From the NCBI RefSeq assembly GCF_018343535.1, contig NZ_JAGYPF010000005.1, positions 310,001-374,000 of the forward strand: 64,000 bases of DNA, in the 5' to 3' direction. Source of the stretch: Neobacillus rhizophilus (GTDB lineage: Bacteria; Bacillota; Bacilli; Bacillales; Cytobacillaceae). This document shows positions 9,003 to 16,573 of this stretch, one piece after another. Within the stretch, counting starts at the first letter, position 1, and each line of letters begins with the position of its first letter. Both the position numbers and the translations under genes were made by a program. The notes beneath the pieces are model-generated. The model made no database searches and was not told the DNA's origin. It worked only from the letters and a program-made list of their open reading frames with translations.

Positions 9003-9031
9003 TTTACAAAATACCTGTAAGTGGATATAAT
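9003..9031 (+). promoter_or_regulatory. SigA-type promoter for the small-ORF cluster
   Basis: TTTACA (9003-9008), a 17-nt spacer and a perfect TATAAT (9026-9031) lie 43 nt upstream of the leader ORF start at 9074. Confidence 0.8.
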
Positions 9032-9073
9032 TACCGTAGCAAGTAAAAAATTCCAAAAAGGAGGTCGAAGGTA

Positions 9074-9175
9074 ATGTTATTAACGATTAATGTAACGAGT
9101 TGTGTCCTGAAAGCAATGGCTAAAACTGAATATTTGAATATCATGCATTCGACCAGATTGGAATGGATTGCTTAG
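9074..9175 (+). CDS. 33-codon leader-type small ORF
   Basis: The ORF encodes a 33-residue peptide beginning MLLTINVTSCVLKAMAK. A strong ribosome site, AAGGAGG (9057-9063), lies 10 nt upstream and a strong promoter about 45 nt upstream. Two terminator-like hairpins follow the stop. I do not recognise the peptide. Its opening (MLLTINVT) loosely resembles the MTLNILFFTITI start of the YrzI proteins downstream, so it could be a diverged relative. Its position suggests either a leader peptide that controls read-through into the YrzI genes or a small protein in its own right. Confidence 0.5.
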   Translation: MLLTINVTSCVLKAMAKTEYLNIMHSTRLEWIA

Positions 9176-9203
9176 TGTGTTAATTTGCATCTACATATCC
9201 ATG

Positions 9204-9235
9204 CCGCAGGGAGAATGACGCCTTGCGGTATTTTT
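9204..9235 (+). terminator. First attenuator-like hairpin upstream of the YrzI genes
   Basis: An 8-bp stem CCGCAGGG/CCTTGCGG with one G-T pair (9204-9211 and 9221-9228) is followed by TATTTTT. It starts 28 nt after the leader ORF stop. Confidence 0.7.
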
Positions 9236-9255
9236 GTGCCCTTTTTTTCAGGAAT

Positions 9256-9288
9256 GGCCGCAAGGAACTATCTTCTTGCGGCCTTTTT
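9256..9288 (+). terminator. Second attenuator-like hairpin upstream of the YrzI genes
   Basis: A perfect 9-bp stem GGCCGCAAG/CTTGCGGCC (9256-9264 and 9275-9283) is followed by TTTTT. Both hairpins are followed by TTTTTGTGCCCTTTTT, so the pair looks like a tandem duplication. Confidence 0.8.
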
Positions 9289-9380
9289 GTGCCCTTTTTA
9301 CGAGCCGATTGGAAATGTATTGCATAAATTAAAAATGTTGTTGGACTAACAGAAATAACTTTATAAGGAGGTGATCATGT

Positions 9381-9521
9381 ATGACACTGAATATTTTATT
9401 CTTTACGATCACTATTCGAAAAAGAAAAGTAACATTGCAGGAAGCCGCTCAGCAGGAAATGGTTGAAAAACTATACGAGCAAAACAGAGACCGCCAAATT
9501 TCCATGCATCATTTCATGTAA
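9381..9521 (+). CDS. YrzI family small protein, paralogue 1
   Basis: This 46-residue protein begins MTLNILFFTITIRKRK and ends QNRDRQISMHHFM. A short hydrophobic N-terminus is followed by a charged amphipathic half rich in Glu, Gln and Arg. It matches the YrzI small-protein family (B. subtilis yrzI). The ATG at 9381 follows the strong ribosome site AAGGAGGTG (9366-9374). It is the first of three tandem paralogues, each with its own ribosome site. In B. subtilis the polycistronic yrzI message is a known target of the ribosome-associated endoribonuclease Rae1. Function is otherwise unclear. Confidence 0.82.
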   Translation: MTLNILFFTITIRKRKVTLQEAAQQEMVEKLYEQNRDRQISMHHFM

Positions 9522-9558
9522 TGAAGAATTTAGGCTGCAGAAAGGAAGGTGAATGAAA

Positions 9559-9699
9559 ATGACTTTAAATCTATTTTTTGTAACTGTTACATTCAAAAAA
9601 AGAGAATTTAGTCTAGAAGAGGCTGTCCAGCAGGAGATGGTTGAACGGTTATTTGAGCAGAACAAGGACCGTCAGATTTCTATGCACCAGCTAATGTAA
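9559..9699 (+). CDS. YrzI family small protein, paralogue 2
   Basis: This 46-residue paralogue begins MTLNLFFVTVTFKKRE and ends QNKDRQISMHQLM. It aligns without gaps to paralogue 1, most strongly in the QQEMVE and DRQISMH segments. The ATG at 9559 is preferred over the in-frame ATG at 9553 because AAGGAAGGTG ends at 9551. It lies 37 nt after paralogue 1. The three copies suggest local duplication. Confidence 0.82.
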   Translation: MTLNLFFVTVTFKKREFSLEEAVQQEMVERLFEQNKDRQISMHQLM

Positions 9700-9739
9700 G
9701 AGAAATTTAAAGGGTTTAAACTAAAGGAAGTGATAAATC

Positions 9740-9877
9740 ATGACCCTGAATATATTGTTTTTAACGATTACGATTTCAAAAAGAAAAGAAAGCTTTGATG
9801 AAGCTCTTAACCAAGAAAGGATTAACAAGCTTTACGAAGAAAACAAAGACCGGCAAATATCTATGTACCGTATGTAA
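9740..9877 (+). CDS. YrzI family small protein, paralogue 3
   Basis: This 45-residue paralogue begins MTLNILFLTITISKRK and ends NKDRQISMYRM. It is one residue shorter than the others and more diverged in the middle (ESFDEALNQERINKLYEE). AAAGGAAGTG (9723-9732) lies about 7 nt before the ATG. It lies 40 nt after paralogue 2 and is probably in the same transcript. Confidence 0.82.
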   Translation: MTLNILFLTITISKRKESFDEALNQERINKLYEENKDRQISMYRM

Positions 9878-9916
9878 GTGGGAACAAAATTAAAATAATG
9901 AAAGGTGGTTTTTATA

Positions 9917-9976
9917 ATGATTTATTTAATGCAAGGAAGAGGAGCTTATTTCTGGGATTTGAAAGATACCACTTAG
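9917..9976 (+). CDS. 19-codon small ORF in the YrzI cluster
   Basis: This ORF encodes MIYLMQGRGAYFWDLKDTT. AAAGGTGG lies 8 nt upstream, and the start is 39 nt after paralogue 3, in the same direction. Very short ORFs of this kind accompany yrzI in B. subtilis, where one is the site of translation-dependent Rae1 cleavage. Whether this peptide is its equivalent cannot be judged here. It is too short for statistical support; the case rests on spacing and ribosome site. Confidence 0.5.
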   Translation: MIYLMQGRGAYFWDLKDTT

Positions 9977-10007
9977 CCAAAGAAATTCGGATAGGGAGGT
10001 AGTCGGT

Positions 10008-10067
10008 ATGCCGCTGCATATTTTGCTTTTGTCGCTTATTTTTAAGTCTAATAAAAAGGAATCATAA
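10008..10067 (+). CDS. Second 19-codon small ORF in the YrzI cluster
   Basis: The ORF encodes MPLHILLLSLIFKSNKKES, a hydrophobic segment followed by a basic tail, reminiscent of a truncated YrzI N-terminus. A strong AGGGAGGT lies 7 nt before the ATG, and the start is 31 nt after the previous ORF. It could be a tiny membrane peptide or a decayed fourth paralogue. Confidence 0.5.
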   Translation: MPLHILLLSLIFKSNKKES

Positions 10068-10181
10068 TTTCAGTTTAGGATTGAAGTTTTTAACATAATG
10101 TTCACATTTCCCGAAGTTAGATACTGTGAAAATATGATAAATTGAAGGTAAGAAAGCAGTATCCATTAAGGGGTGGGGAAG

Positions 10182-10262
10182 ATGTTCATGGTGGCAATAG
10201 CCTTCGTTATTACGGGCGCAATTGGCTGTGTAATCTCTGCTGAGATCAGTGCTGTTGAATAA
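10182..10262 (+). CDS. 26-residue hydrophobic peptide
   Basis: The ORF encodes 26 residues starting MFMVAIAFVITGAIGCVIS, a single predicted membrane helix with an acidic end (AEISAVE). GGGGTGGGGAAG lies just upstream, and a 22-bp palindromic terminator begins 8 nt after the stop. A separate promoter may lie in 10095-10140. I do not recognise it. It could be a small membrane protein or a toxin-like peptide. Confidence 0.5.
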   Translation: MFMVAIAFVITGAIGCVISAEISAVE

Positions 10263-10269
10263 CAAAGAA

Positions 10270-10295
10270 GCATCGGCCAATTGGCCGATGCTTTT
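10270..10295. terminator. Bidirectional terminator between the small-ORF cluster and pepF
   Basis: The perfect 22-bp palindrome GCATCGGCCAATTGGCCGATGC (arms 10270-10280 and 10281-10291) is followed by TTTT on the plus strand. It lies between convergent transcription units. Confidence 0.85.
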
Positions 10296-10305
10296 ATAGT
10301 GCTAA

Positions 10306-12105
10306 TTATTTTCCTTCAGTCAGCTCTAAGAATTCATCGATGTCTTCCAAACAAATACCTACAGCTTTTTCCCAGAAATCCTTTTCTGTCAGGTTTACCT
10401 GAAGATGTTTCGCTGCAAGGTCTTCCACTGTCATGGATGCAGTATCACGCAGCAAGGCAATGTATTTTTCTTCGTAGTCTTTCCCTTCTGCAAGTGCCTG
10501 TGCATAGATCCCCAATGAGAAAAGATACCCAAATGTATAAGGGAAGTTATAGAACGGAACACCTGTAATAAAAAAGTGCAGTTTGGAAGCCCAGAATAAC
10601 GGATGATACTCCTCAAGGGCATCACAGTACGCTTCCCTTTGTGCCTCTAACATTACCTCATTTAACCGTTCAACGGAAATAGGTCCCTGCTTTCTTTCTT
10701 CGTAAAAACGGGTTTCAAACAGGAAGCGGGCATGGATGTTCATCAACAGGGCAACGGTTCTTTGAATCTTATCATCAAGGAGAACCAGCTTTTCTTCCTC
10801 ATTTTTCGCGCTCTTAACAGAAGCGTCGGCCACAATCATCTCAGCAAACGTGGAGGCAGTTTCCGCCACGTTCATCGCATATAAGCGGTTGATGTGCGGG
10901 ACGCCTCTCATTGCGTACGTATGGAAGCCGTGTCCAAGCTCATGGGCTAATGTGGAGACATTTGACGGCGTGCCTGAGTATGTCATGAAAATGCGGGACT
11001 GTTCGCTCTCTGGCAGATAGGTACAGAATCCGCCCGGTGCTTTGCCAGGCCGGTCTGCTGCTTCAATCCACTGCTCCTCAAATGCCATTTTGGCAAATGC
11101 TGAAAGCTTTTCTCCGAACTTTGCAAAGTTTTCTTCAATAAATTGGGCGCCTTCCTGATAAGATAGTTTGGATTCTGTTGTGCCATATGGGGCATCAAGG
11201 TCAAACCAACTTAATTTTTCCAAGCCGAGAAGCTGTGCCTTCCTCTCTAAATATTTCACTAGTTTTTCCTTGTTTTCTGTGATGACCGCCCACATGGTAT
11301 CAAGCGTCTCTTTTTTCATCCGGTTGATGCTGAGAGGTTCCTTTAACACCTCATCCCAGCCCCGTTTTTTGTATACATTTAATCGGAATCCGGAGAGATG
11401 ATTTAAGGTTTTTGCCAATAAGTCTGCCTGATCGCCCCATGCCTTCTCCCAGTTTTCAAAAACCGCTTGTCGGATTTCTCTATCAGGGTTGGAGAATTTA
11501 TTGAAAGCCTGGCCGACAGACAGCTGTTTTTCCTCACCATTTTCGGTAAATGGAACTTTGATTTTGCTAACAATTAAGTCATATAATTGCCCCCAGCTGT
11601 GATAGCCGTCGACACCAAGGGCGTTAATGAGTGCTTCCTCTTCTTTTGAAAGCTTCTCTTTAGCCCGTTCACGCCATTCCGATAAAATAAAGCCAAGCTC
11701 CTTTAAAGAAGCTAGTGATATAATGTTATCCCATACTTTATCGTCTATTGATGTCAGCTGGTTGTGAAAAGCTCCAAGCACTGTTTGGAAGGCTGCACTT
11801 AATCCGGTAACTTGTGAATCAAGTGCGTAGGCCTTTTTATCCTCAGTATTTTGTGCCAGCAGGCATCCGATAAATGCACCTGCCTGACGAAGTTTTTTTC
11901 CAGTTTTCTCAAAATCACGAAGCACCTCTTGCAAGAATTCACTGTCCTGGGCAGAGTTGCTTGGTGTCCAGTTATTTATTTTTGTTTGGAAAAGGTTAAT
12001 CAATTCTTCCGTTTCCTTCAGGTGATTCTGCAATTCCGGGGAATCGCTTCCTCCTTTAAAAAACACATCAAGATTCCAAACATCTGAATATGTAACCGCT
12101 GCCAT
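10306..12105 (-). CDS. pepF: Oligoendopeptidase F-type M3 metallopeptidase
   Basis: This 599-residue M3 zinc peptidase hydrolyses oligopeptides in the cytosol. The HExxH zinc motif is LAHELGHGFHTYAM (near residues 388-401). The third ligand region is NVAETASTFAEM, and PYTFGYLFSLGIYA forms the conserved C-terminal helix. Length and start are typical of the M3B PepF/YjbG clade. The ATG at 12105 on the minus strand is preceded by AAAGGAGGTCC. It stands alone between two terminators. PepF-type enzymes can modulate signalling peptides, but nothing local indicates that role. Confidence 0.93.
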   Translation of the reverse strand: MAAVTYSDVWNLDVFFKGGSDSPELQNHLKETEELINLFQTKINNWTPSNSAQDSEFLQEVLRDFEKTGKKLRQAGAFIGCLLAQNTEDKKAYALDSQVTGLSAAFQTVLGAFHNQLTSIDDKVWDNIISLASLKELGFILSEWRERAKEKLSKEEEALINALGVDGYHSWGQLYDLIVSKIKVPFTENGEEKQLSVGQAFNKFSNPDREIRQAVFENWEKAWGDQADLLAKTLNHLSGFRLNVYKKRGWDEVLKEPLSINRMKKETLDTMWAVITENKEKLVKYLERKAQLLGLEKLSWFDLDAPYGTTESKLSYQEGAQFIEENFAKFGEKLSAFAKMAFEEQWIEAADRPGKAPGGFCTYLPESEQSRIFMTYSGTPSNVSTLAHELGHGFHTYAMRGVPHINRLYAMNVAETASTFAEMIVADASVKSAKNEEEKLVLLDDKIQRTVALLMNIHARFLFETRFYEERKQGPISVERLNEVMLEAQREAYCDALEEYHPLFWASKLHFFITGVPFYNFPYTFGYLFSLGIYAQALAEGKDYEEKYIALLRDTASMTVEDLAAKHLQVNLTEKDFWEKAVGICLEDIDEFLELTEGK

Positions 12106-12189
12106 AATTGGACCTCCTTTTTAATATGTACGTTCTTAATTATATTGTTATTTTTCGAAAAATTCCATCAAAACGGCAATACAATAATA

Positions 12190-12220
12190 GAAAAAGCTTA
12201 TGCCCAAAAAAGCATAAGCT
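12190..12220 (-). terminator. Terminator of the YjcZ-type peptide gene
   Basis: A 9-bp stem AGCTTATGC/GCATAAGCT (12195-12203 and 12212-12220) is followed on the minus strand by TTTTTC. Confidence 0.8.
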
Positions 12221-12229
12221 ACAAAAAGT

Positions 12230-12397
12230 TTAATAATAAAAACAGCTAAACCACCACCAGGCGAAGAAGATTAACAGCAATATAAAGAGGACAATCACAA
12301 CTGCAAACCAAATCCAGCTGCCCCGTGCGCAAGGGGTTGAATATGCAGCATAGGGAGCACCAAAGCCGGCGGGGGCGTATGGGAAACCAAAAGCCAT
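12230..12397 (-). CDS. YjcZ family sporulation-type small membrane protein
   Basis: This 55-residue peptide has a Gly/Pro/Tyr/Ala-rich N-terminus (MAFGFPYAPAGFGAPYAAYS). One strong membrane helix follows (WIWFAVVIVLFILLLIFFAW) and then WWWFSCFYY. This organisation, with the helix ending in aromatic residues, is characteristic of the YjcZ/sporulation-associated family of tiny membrane proteins in Bacillus. GGGGGGATG lies just upstream on the minus strand and a terminator follows. The exact role is unknown. Confidence 0.82.
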   Translation of the reverse strand: MAFGFPYAPAGFGAPYAAYSTPCARGSWIWFAVVIVLFILLLIFFAWWWFSCFYY

Positions 12398-12557
12398 CTA
12401 ACATCCCCCCTTTTCCTGTTTTTTATAGTCTATGTGGTTGTATGCCTTCATGAATAGGCACCTGCTGATAGAATGTCTATAAACTGATTATTTGACAATG
12501 ATACTAAGGCTGAGTTATAAGTGATAAGAATTAATATTCTCGCTTGGAGGAATAGAA

Positions 12558-13529
12558 GTGAAGGGTCATAAGTTAATTTACTTTACGATTTTAATCGTGT
12601 TTATTTTGGCTGCTGCTGGCTGCACAAATAATACGAAGGAATCTAAAAAGACTGAACAGGATCAAAAAACCGCACTACCGAAGTTTGATGTTACAGCAGC
12701 AAAATCGATAAAGGTTAACCGGATCTATGGGATTGGTTATCCTGGTAATGACAACGCTCTCTACGTAGCAGCGGGTAATGGTCTAAAAATATATAAGGAA
12801 GCAAATTGGTTCGAAACGACAACGAACCGTCATCAATATATGGGGTTTCAGGCCGTGGAAGATGGCTTTATCTCAAGCGGACATCCGCAAAAAGGGACAG
12901 GTTTAAAAAATCCGCTTGGGCTTGTTAAAAGCGATAATAAAGGGGAGACCTTAAAAAAGCTGGCCTTTTATGGAAAAGGTAACTATGTTTTCATGGCCTC
13001 AAGCTTTTCGGGTAAAGGTCTTTATCTGATCAGTGATCAAGAGACGGACCAATTAAATACTGGTGTGAATTATTCTAAAGATAACGGACAAACCTGGCAG
13101 CCTAGTAAATTCAAATATTTTCAAGCAGATTCGCTTGGAATGATGGCTGTCCACCCGGTCAATGGCGACATTATGGCCATGTCTACTCGGTCAGGCATTT
13201 ATTATTCCACCGATAATGGAAACACGATGAAGCTTGTGACAGAGCCATTTATGGCTACTGCTCTTACTTTTGCCGGAGATTCTCTTTTATTCTCGAGTGT
13301 TGAAAACGACAAAATACTTTTAAAAACTTTAAATCCTGCAACGGCCGAGCAAACGAATGTTGCCATTCCATTCTTGGACTACGATAATCCGATTACATAT
13401 TTAGCAGTAAATCCAAAGAATCTAAATCAAATGGCCTTCACTACTTATAAAAATGACCTTTATGAAAGCTCAGATGGGGGAAAAACGTGGAATAATATAT
13501 TTTTAAAAGGGGAAAAAGAGCAGGAGTAG
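12558..13529 (+). CDS. Lipoprotein with BNR/Asp-box beta-propeller-like repeats (F510_1955-type)
   Basis: This 323-residue exported protein has a lipoprotein signal peptide with lipobox LAAAGC (Cys near residue 22). The mature part carries several Asp-box-like turns: NYSKDNGQTWQPS, YYSTDNGNTMK and YESSDGGKTWNN. These mark a sialidase/sortilin-like propeller. It resembles the family called F510_1955 glycosylhydrolase in current annotation, but the length allows at most a partial propeller and no catalytic residues are evident, so an enzymatic role is uncertain. GTG start at 12558, preceded by TTGGAGGAA. Monocistronic. Confidence 0.75.
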   Translation: MKGHKLIYFTILIVFILAAAGCTNNTKESKKTEQDQKTALPKFDVTAAKSIKVNRIYGIGYPGNDNALYVAAGNGLKIYKEANWFETTTNRHQYMGFQAVEDGFISSGHPQKGTGLKNPLGLVKSDNKGETLKKLAFYGKGNYVFMASSFSGKGLYLISDQETDQLNTGVNYSKDNGQTWQPSKFKYFQADSLGMMAVHPVNGDIMAMSTRSGIYYSTDNGNTMKLVTEPFMATALTFAGDSLLFSSVENDKILLKTLNPATAEQTNVAIPFLDYDNPITYLAVNPKNLNQMAFTTYKNDLYESSDGGKTWNNIFLKGEKEQE

Positions 13530-13540
13530 CTGCTCTTTTT
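13516..13540. terminator. Bidirectional terminator between the lipoprotein gene and sigK
   Basis: The stem AAGAGCAG/CTGCTCTT (13516-13523 and 13530-13537) is flanked by A and T runs and spans the lipoprotein stop codon. Confidence 0.8.
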
Positions 13541-13544
13541 GCTA

Positions 13545-14261
13545 TTAGTTTTTTTTCTTTTTTTCCTTCTCGGCTCGGTAAAATTCATGGAACATTTTCA
13601 TCAGGGCCCGCTTTTCAATCCTAGATACATAGCTTCTTGAGATGCCAAGCTCTTTGGCAATTTCACGCTGGGTTTTTTCTTTTTGCAAATCAAGGCCAAA
13701 GCGGCCGATAATCACTTCTTTTTCCCGGCTGTCTAAAACCTCGATATATTTCTTGATTTTTTCAAGTTCCATATTAAGCTGAATTGTATCAATAACATCT
13801 TCCGATTCTGATTTTAAGACATCGATTAAGGAAATTTCATTCCCTTCTTTGTCCTGGCCAATCGGGTCGTGCAGGGAAACATCCTTTTTTGTCTTCTTTA
13901 AAGCGCGAAGGTGCATTAAAATTTCATTTTCTATACAACGTGCAGCATACGTGGCCAGCTTTGTTCCTTTACCCTCTGAATAACTCTCGATGGCTTTGAT
14001 TAACCCAATTGTTCCAATCGAGATTAAATCCTCAGAATCCTCACCGGTATTTTCAAATTTTTTTACGATATGGGCAACCAGCCGCAAATTGTGTTCAATC
14101 AACATATTTCGCGCATGGGAATCCCCTTCTGCCATCAAGCGCAGGTACTTTCTTTCATCTGCAGCGGATAGGGGTTGAGGAAAGGCATTGTTCTTTACGT
14201 AAGATACAAGAAATAAAAATTCCTTAACCAAATAGCCAAGAGCCGTTAAGATTCCAGACAT
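13545..14261 (-). CDS. sigK: RNA polymerase sporulation sigma factor SigK (pro-sigma K)
   Basis: This 238-residue sigma factor directs late mother-cell transcription. It starts with the hydrophobic pro-sequence ([20 protein letters not shown]), removed by SpoIVFB at the membrane before [12 protein letters not shown]. Region 2 includes [13 protein letters not shown] and [20 protein letters not shown]. Region 4 ends with the [25 protein letters not shown]. The gene is continuous. It lacks the skin-type interruption found inside the B. subtilis locus, so no DNA excision is needed here. GGGGTGGAAG precedes the ATG. Confidence 0.96.
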   Translation of the reverse strand: MSGILTALGYLVKEFLFLVSYVKNNAFPQPLSAADERKYLRLMAEGDSHARNMLIEHNLRLVAHIVKKFENTGEDSEDLISIGTIGLIKAIESYSEGKGTKLATYAARCIENEILMHLRALKKTKKDVSLHDPIGQDKEGNEISLIDVLKSESEDVIDTIQLNMELEKIKKYIEVLDSREKEVIIGRFGLDLQKEKTQREIAKELGISRSYVSRIEKRALMKMFHEFYRAEKEKKKKN

Positions 14262-14372
14262 TCACTTCCACCCCGTATCTTTATTGGACTTTAGCCTATT
14301 ATTAATTCCTATGAAGAAAACGGGAAATTGTGTCTGTCCAGTTAATTTTATTTGATGGACTGTTTAAAATAT

Positions 14373-14412
14373 AAAAAAAAAAGACCTACCCGGCACGTAA
14401 ACCAAGTAAGTC
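14373..14412 (-). terminator. Intrinsic terminator after pssA
   Basis: On the minus strand, GACTTAC (14412-14406) pairs with GTAGGTC (14389-14383), with one wobble, followed by a run of ten T residues. Confidence 0.65.
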
Positions 14413-14428
14413 ATATTTATCAAAATTT

Positions 14429-14968
14429 TTAAACTTTTCTAAGCTTAAAAGTGCTAACCATAAGGAATGAAAGAATGATAATAATAAATAAGAACGTTTG
14501 TGACGGCAAGTATGGTATCGCCAAAAAGCTTAAGGTTGCCAAACAGCCAGCAGCAGTAATCGGCAGACCAGTAAAGTAGCCGTTGCTTTCTGTAATATTA
14601 AACCTAGCTAAACGAAAGGCACCGCAGCCAATATAAAATACAGTGAAAAATGAACCGGGGCCGCCGAATTCATTTAAAATTCCTTGGTATAGTAATAGTG
14701 CAGGGGCAACTCCAAATGATATAATATCACTCATGGAATCTAATTGTTTACCTAATTCTGACTCAATATTAAATTTTCGGGCAATCATTCCATCAAATCG
14801 ATCTGCCAGCGCCGCAATAAAAATGAGTAGTAAGCTTAATCGCAAATTCCCGTGTAGACCAAACACGATGGCAAATCCACCTAATGATAAATTGGCTAAA
14901 GTGATGACATTTGCAGTTTGCGATTTTAATTTCTTGATGGTTTGATCTATAACATCCAATAAAAACAT
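14429..14968 (-). CDS. pssA: CDP-diacylglycerol--serine O-phosphatidyltransferase
   Basis: This 179-residue CDP-alcohol phosphotransferase makes phosphatidylserine from CDP-diacylglycerol and serine in the membrane. The signature DxxDGxxARxxxxxxxxGxxxDxxxD is present as DRFDGMIARKFNIESELGKQ followed by LDSMSD (residues about 56-81). About six hydrophobic segments fill the chain. It is divergent from psd, the next enzyme in phosphatidylethanolamine synthesis. AGGAGTGGTAGG lies upstream of the ATG. Confidence 0.93.
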   Translation of the reverse strand: MFLLDVIDQTIKKLKSQTANVITLANLSLGGFAIVFGLHGNLRLSLLLIFIAALADRFDGMIARKFNIESELGKQLDSMSDIISFGVAPALLLYQGILNEFGGPGSFFTVFYIGCGAFRLARFNITESNGYFTGLPITAAGCLATLSFLAIPYLPSQTFLFIIIILSFLMVSTFKLRKV

Positions 14969-15099
14969 TTTTTACCTACCACTCCTTTCTTCAAGCCGAA
15001 GGAATTTATTATTTCCGTAGTTTACTTTATAATATTTAATTTTAAGGGTTTTATGTCTATTCGTAAAGAGTATTTTTACACTATTTGGGGGTAATACAA

Positions 15100-15882
15100 G
15101 TGATACAGTCCTTTTACCGATTATTTATTGAATTAACGAATGGAAGGTGGACATCACACTTTTTAAAAAGATTTGCCAGGTCCCGTGCCAGTCGCGTCAT
15201 TGTCCCTTCCTTTGCAAGAGTTTATCATCTCAATATAGGAGAGATGGAGAAAGAACTGCACGAGTTCCCTACCCTGCATGATCTATTTGTCAGGAGGCTG
15301 AAAAAGGATGCCCGGAAAATAGATGAAGCAACCGATTCAGTGGTGAGTCCAGTTGATGCAGTCATTGAAGATGTTGGGAAAATCAATCAGAATAGTGAGA
15401 TTCTCGTAAAAGGAAAAACCTACTCCATACAAGAAATGCTGGGGGACGCAGGAGCTTTGCCAAAATATTTAAATGGTACATATATGATTCTATACTTAAG
15501 CCCAAGTCACTACCACCGGATTCACAGCCCAGTAAGCGGTACGGTTACAAAACAATGGAAGCTTGGTTCAAAATCCTATCCTGTTAATAAGCTCGGGCTA
15601 AAATACGGAGTTCGTACACTAGCCAAAAACTACCGTGTCATTACAGAAGTTCAAACAGAGTTTGGGCATGTGGCGATCGTAAAGGTTGGGGCTATGTTTG
15701 TCAATTCTATTGAAACCATTCATGAGGGTTCAGAGTTAACTAAAGGCGGTGAAATGGCTTATTTTTCCTTTGGTTCAACAGTGGTTTTGCTGTTTGAACA
15801 TAACATCTTCGAGCCTGCTGCTGATCTAGAAACTCCTAAAGATATTAAAGTCGGCGAAAAAATTGGTACCTTATTAAAATAA
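15100..15882 (+). CDS. psd: Phosphatidylserine decarboxylase proenzyme
   Basis: This 260-residue proenzyme converts phosphatidylserine to phosphatidylethanolamine. The self-cleavage motif that yields the pyruvoyl group appears as SFGSTVVLLFE (near residues 225-235), close to the usual LGST. Substrate-site histidines lie in SPSHYHRIHSPVSG (about 132-145) and FVNSIETIHEGS. GTG 15100 is chosen because TTGGGGGT sits about 8 nt upstream; an in-frame TTG at 15085 would overlap that ribosome site. It is divergent from pssA and convergent with sda. Confidence 0.93.
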   Translation: MIQSFYRLFIELTNGRWTSHFLKRFARSRASRVIVPSFARVYHLNIGEMEKELHEFPTLHDLFVRRLKKDARKIDEATDSVVSPVDAVIEDVGKINQNSEILVKGKTYSIQEMLGDAGALPKYLNGTYMILYLSPSHYHRIHSPVSGTVTKQWKLGSKSYPVNKLGLKYGVRTLAKNYRVITEVQTEFGHVAIVKVGAMFVNSIETIHEGSELTKGGEMAYFSFGSTVVLLFEHNIFEPAADLETPKDIKVGEKIGTLLK

Positions 15883-15897
15883 AATGAGGAGCCAAAA

Positions 15898-15940
15898 ATA
15901 GCGCCCGTTTTTGGGCAAAAAGAAAAGCCCAGTTGGGCAG
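15898..15940. terminator. Hairpin pair between psd and sda
   Basis: Two short hairpins, GCCCGTTTTTGGGC followed by AAAAAG and GCCCAGTTGGGC, lie between the convergent genes and probably end both transcripts. Confidence 0.55.
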
Positions 15941-15944
15941 TTAA

Positions 15945-16085
15945 TTATGATGATTTTTTTATTTTAAAAGAAAGGGACCGACGGCGAATTTCGGACTCAA
16001 TAAGGTTAATAAATTCGCTGCTTAGGTTTAATTCTCTTGCTTTAAAGTAAGATTCAATCAGTAATTCATCGGAAAGTTTACGCAT
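15945..16085 (-). CDS. sda: Sporulation histidine kinase inhibitor Sda
   Basis: This 46-residue protein begins [20 protein letters not shown] and forms the two-helix hairpin typical of Sda, which blocks KinA autophosphorylation and phosphotransfer when replication is disturbed. The ATG at 16085 is chosen because GGAGGTGG lies 8 nt upstream and the length equals B. subtilis Sda; the frame stays open to 16142. DnaA-box-like sites at 16210-16308 lie upstream, as expected for a DnaA-controlled checkpoint gene. Confidence 0.95.
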   Translation of the reverse strand: MRKLSDELLIESYFKARELNLSSEFINLIESEIRRRSLSFKIKKSS

Positions 16086-16209
16086 GTCTGATTCCACCTC
16101 CGGTTTATAAATTGATGGTTCTATTTTTGTAAAAGGGAACATAATATAGTAAGTTCAGATGGTGTACCCTAAATCTACCAAATTTATTCCTGTAGAACAA
16201 TCGTTCTAA

Positions 16210-16308
16210 TTATCCACAGGATAAGGTGGATAACTTGTGATTAGCTTGTTTATAAAGCAATGAAAAGTGTTTGATTCAATGGGTATAATGTTAATAACGT
16301 TATCCACA
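16210..16308. promoter_or_regulatory. DnaA box cluster upstream of sda
   Basis: Two perfect TTATCCACA boxes lie at 16210-16218 and 16300-16308 on the plus strand. A one-mismatch box on the minus strand (TTATCCACC, 16233-16225) lies between them. In B. subtilis DnaA controls sda transcription through such boxes. The remainder of 16309-16573 is AT-rich leader before yqeG with nothing else evident. Confidence 0.8.
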
Positions 16309-16573
16309 GATGTTGGGAAAGTAGATGTTTGTCGAAAAATATTTTTATTTTTTTATGAAACAGCCTTTTTCTTCATAAATATGATATGATTCTGCCTATT
16401 TTGTATACGTACATATCATGTATTGTCGGGATTTGAAGAACAATAAGATTAAGGATAAAATGGTTTTGCTTTTTCTTTTGAAACCAAAGTTAAAATTAGT
16501 TATGATGGTACAAGAATAGGGAAATCCTTGGCTTCATCACCAAAGATTAGTAATTTAATGAGGTGTACGCTTA

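Noticed and set aside
10281-10568. 95-codon plus-strand frame at the end of pepF
   Set aside because: Antisense to the conserved pepF 3' end and starts inside a terminator palindrome.
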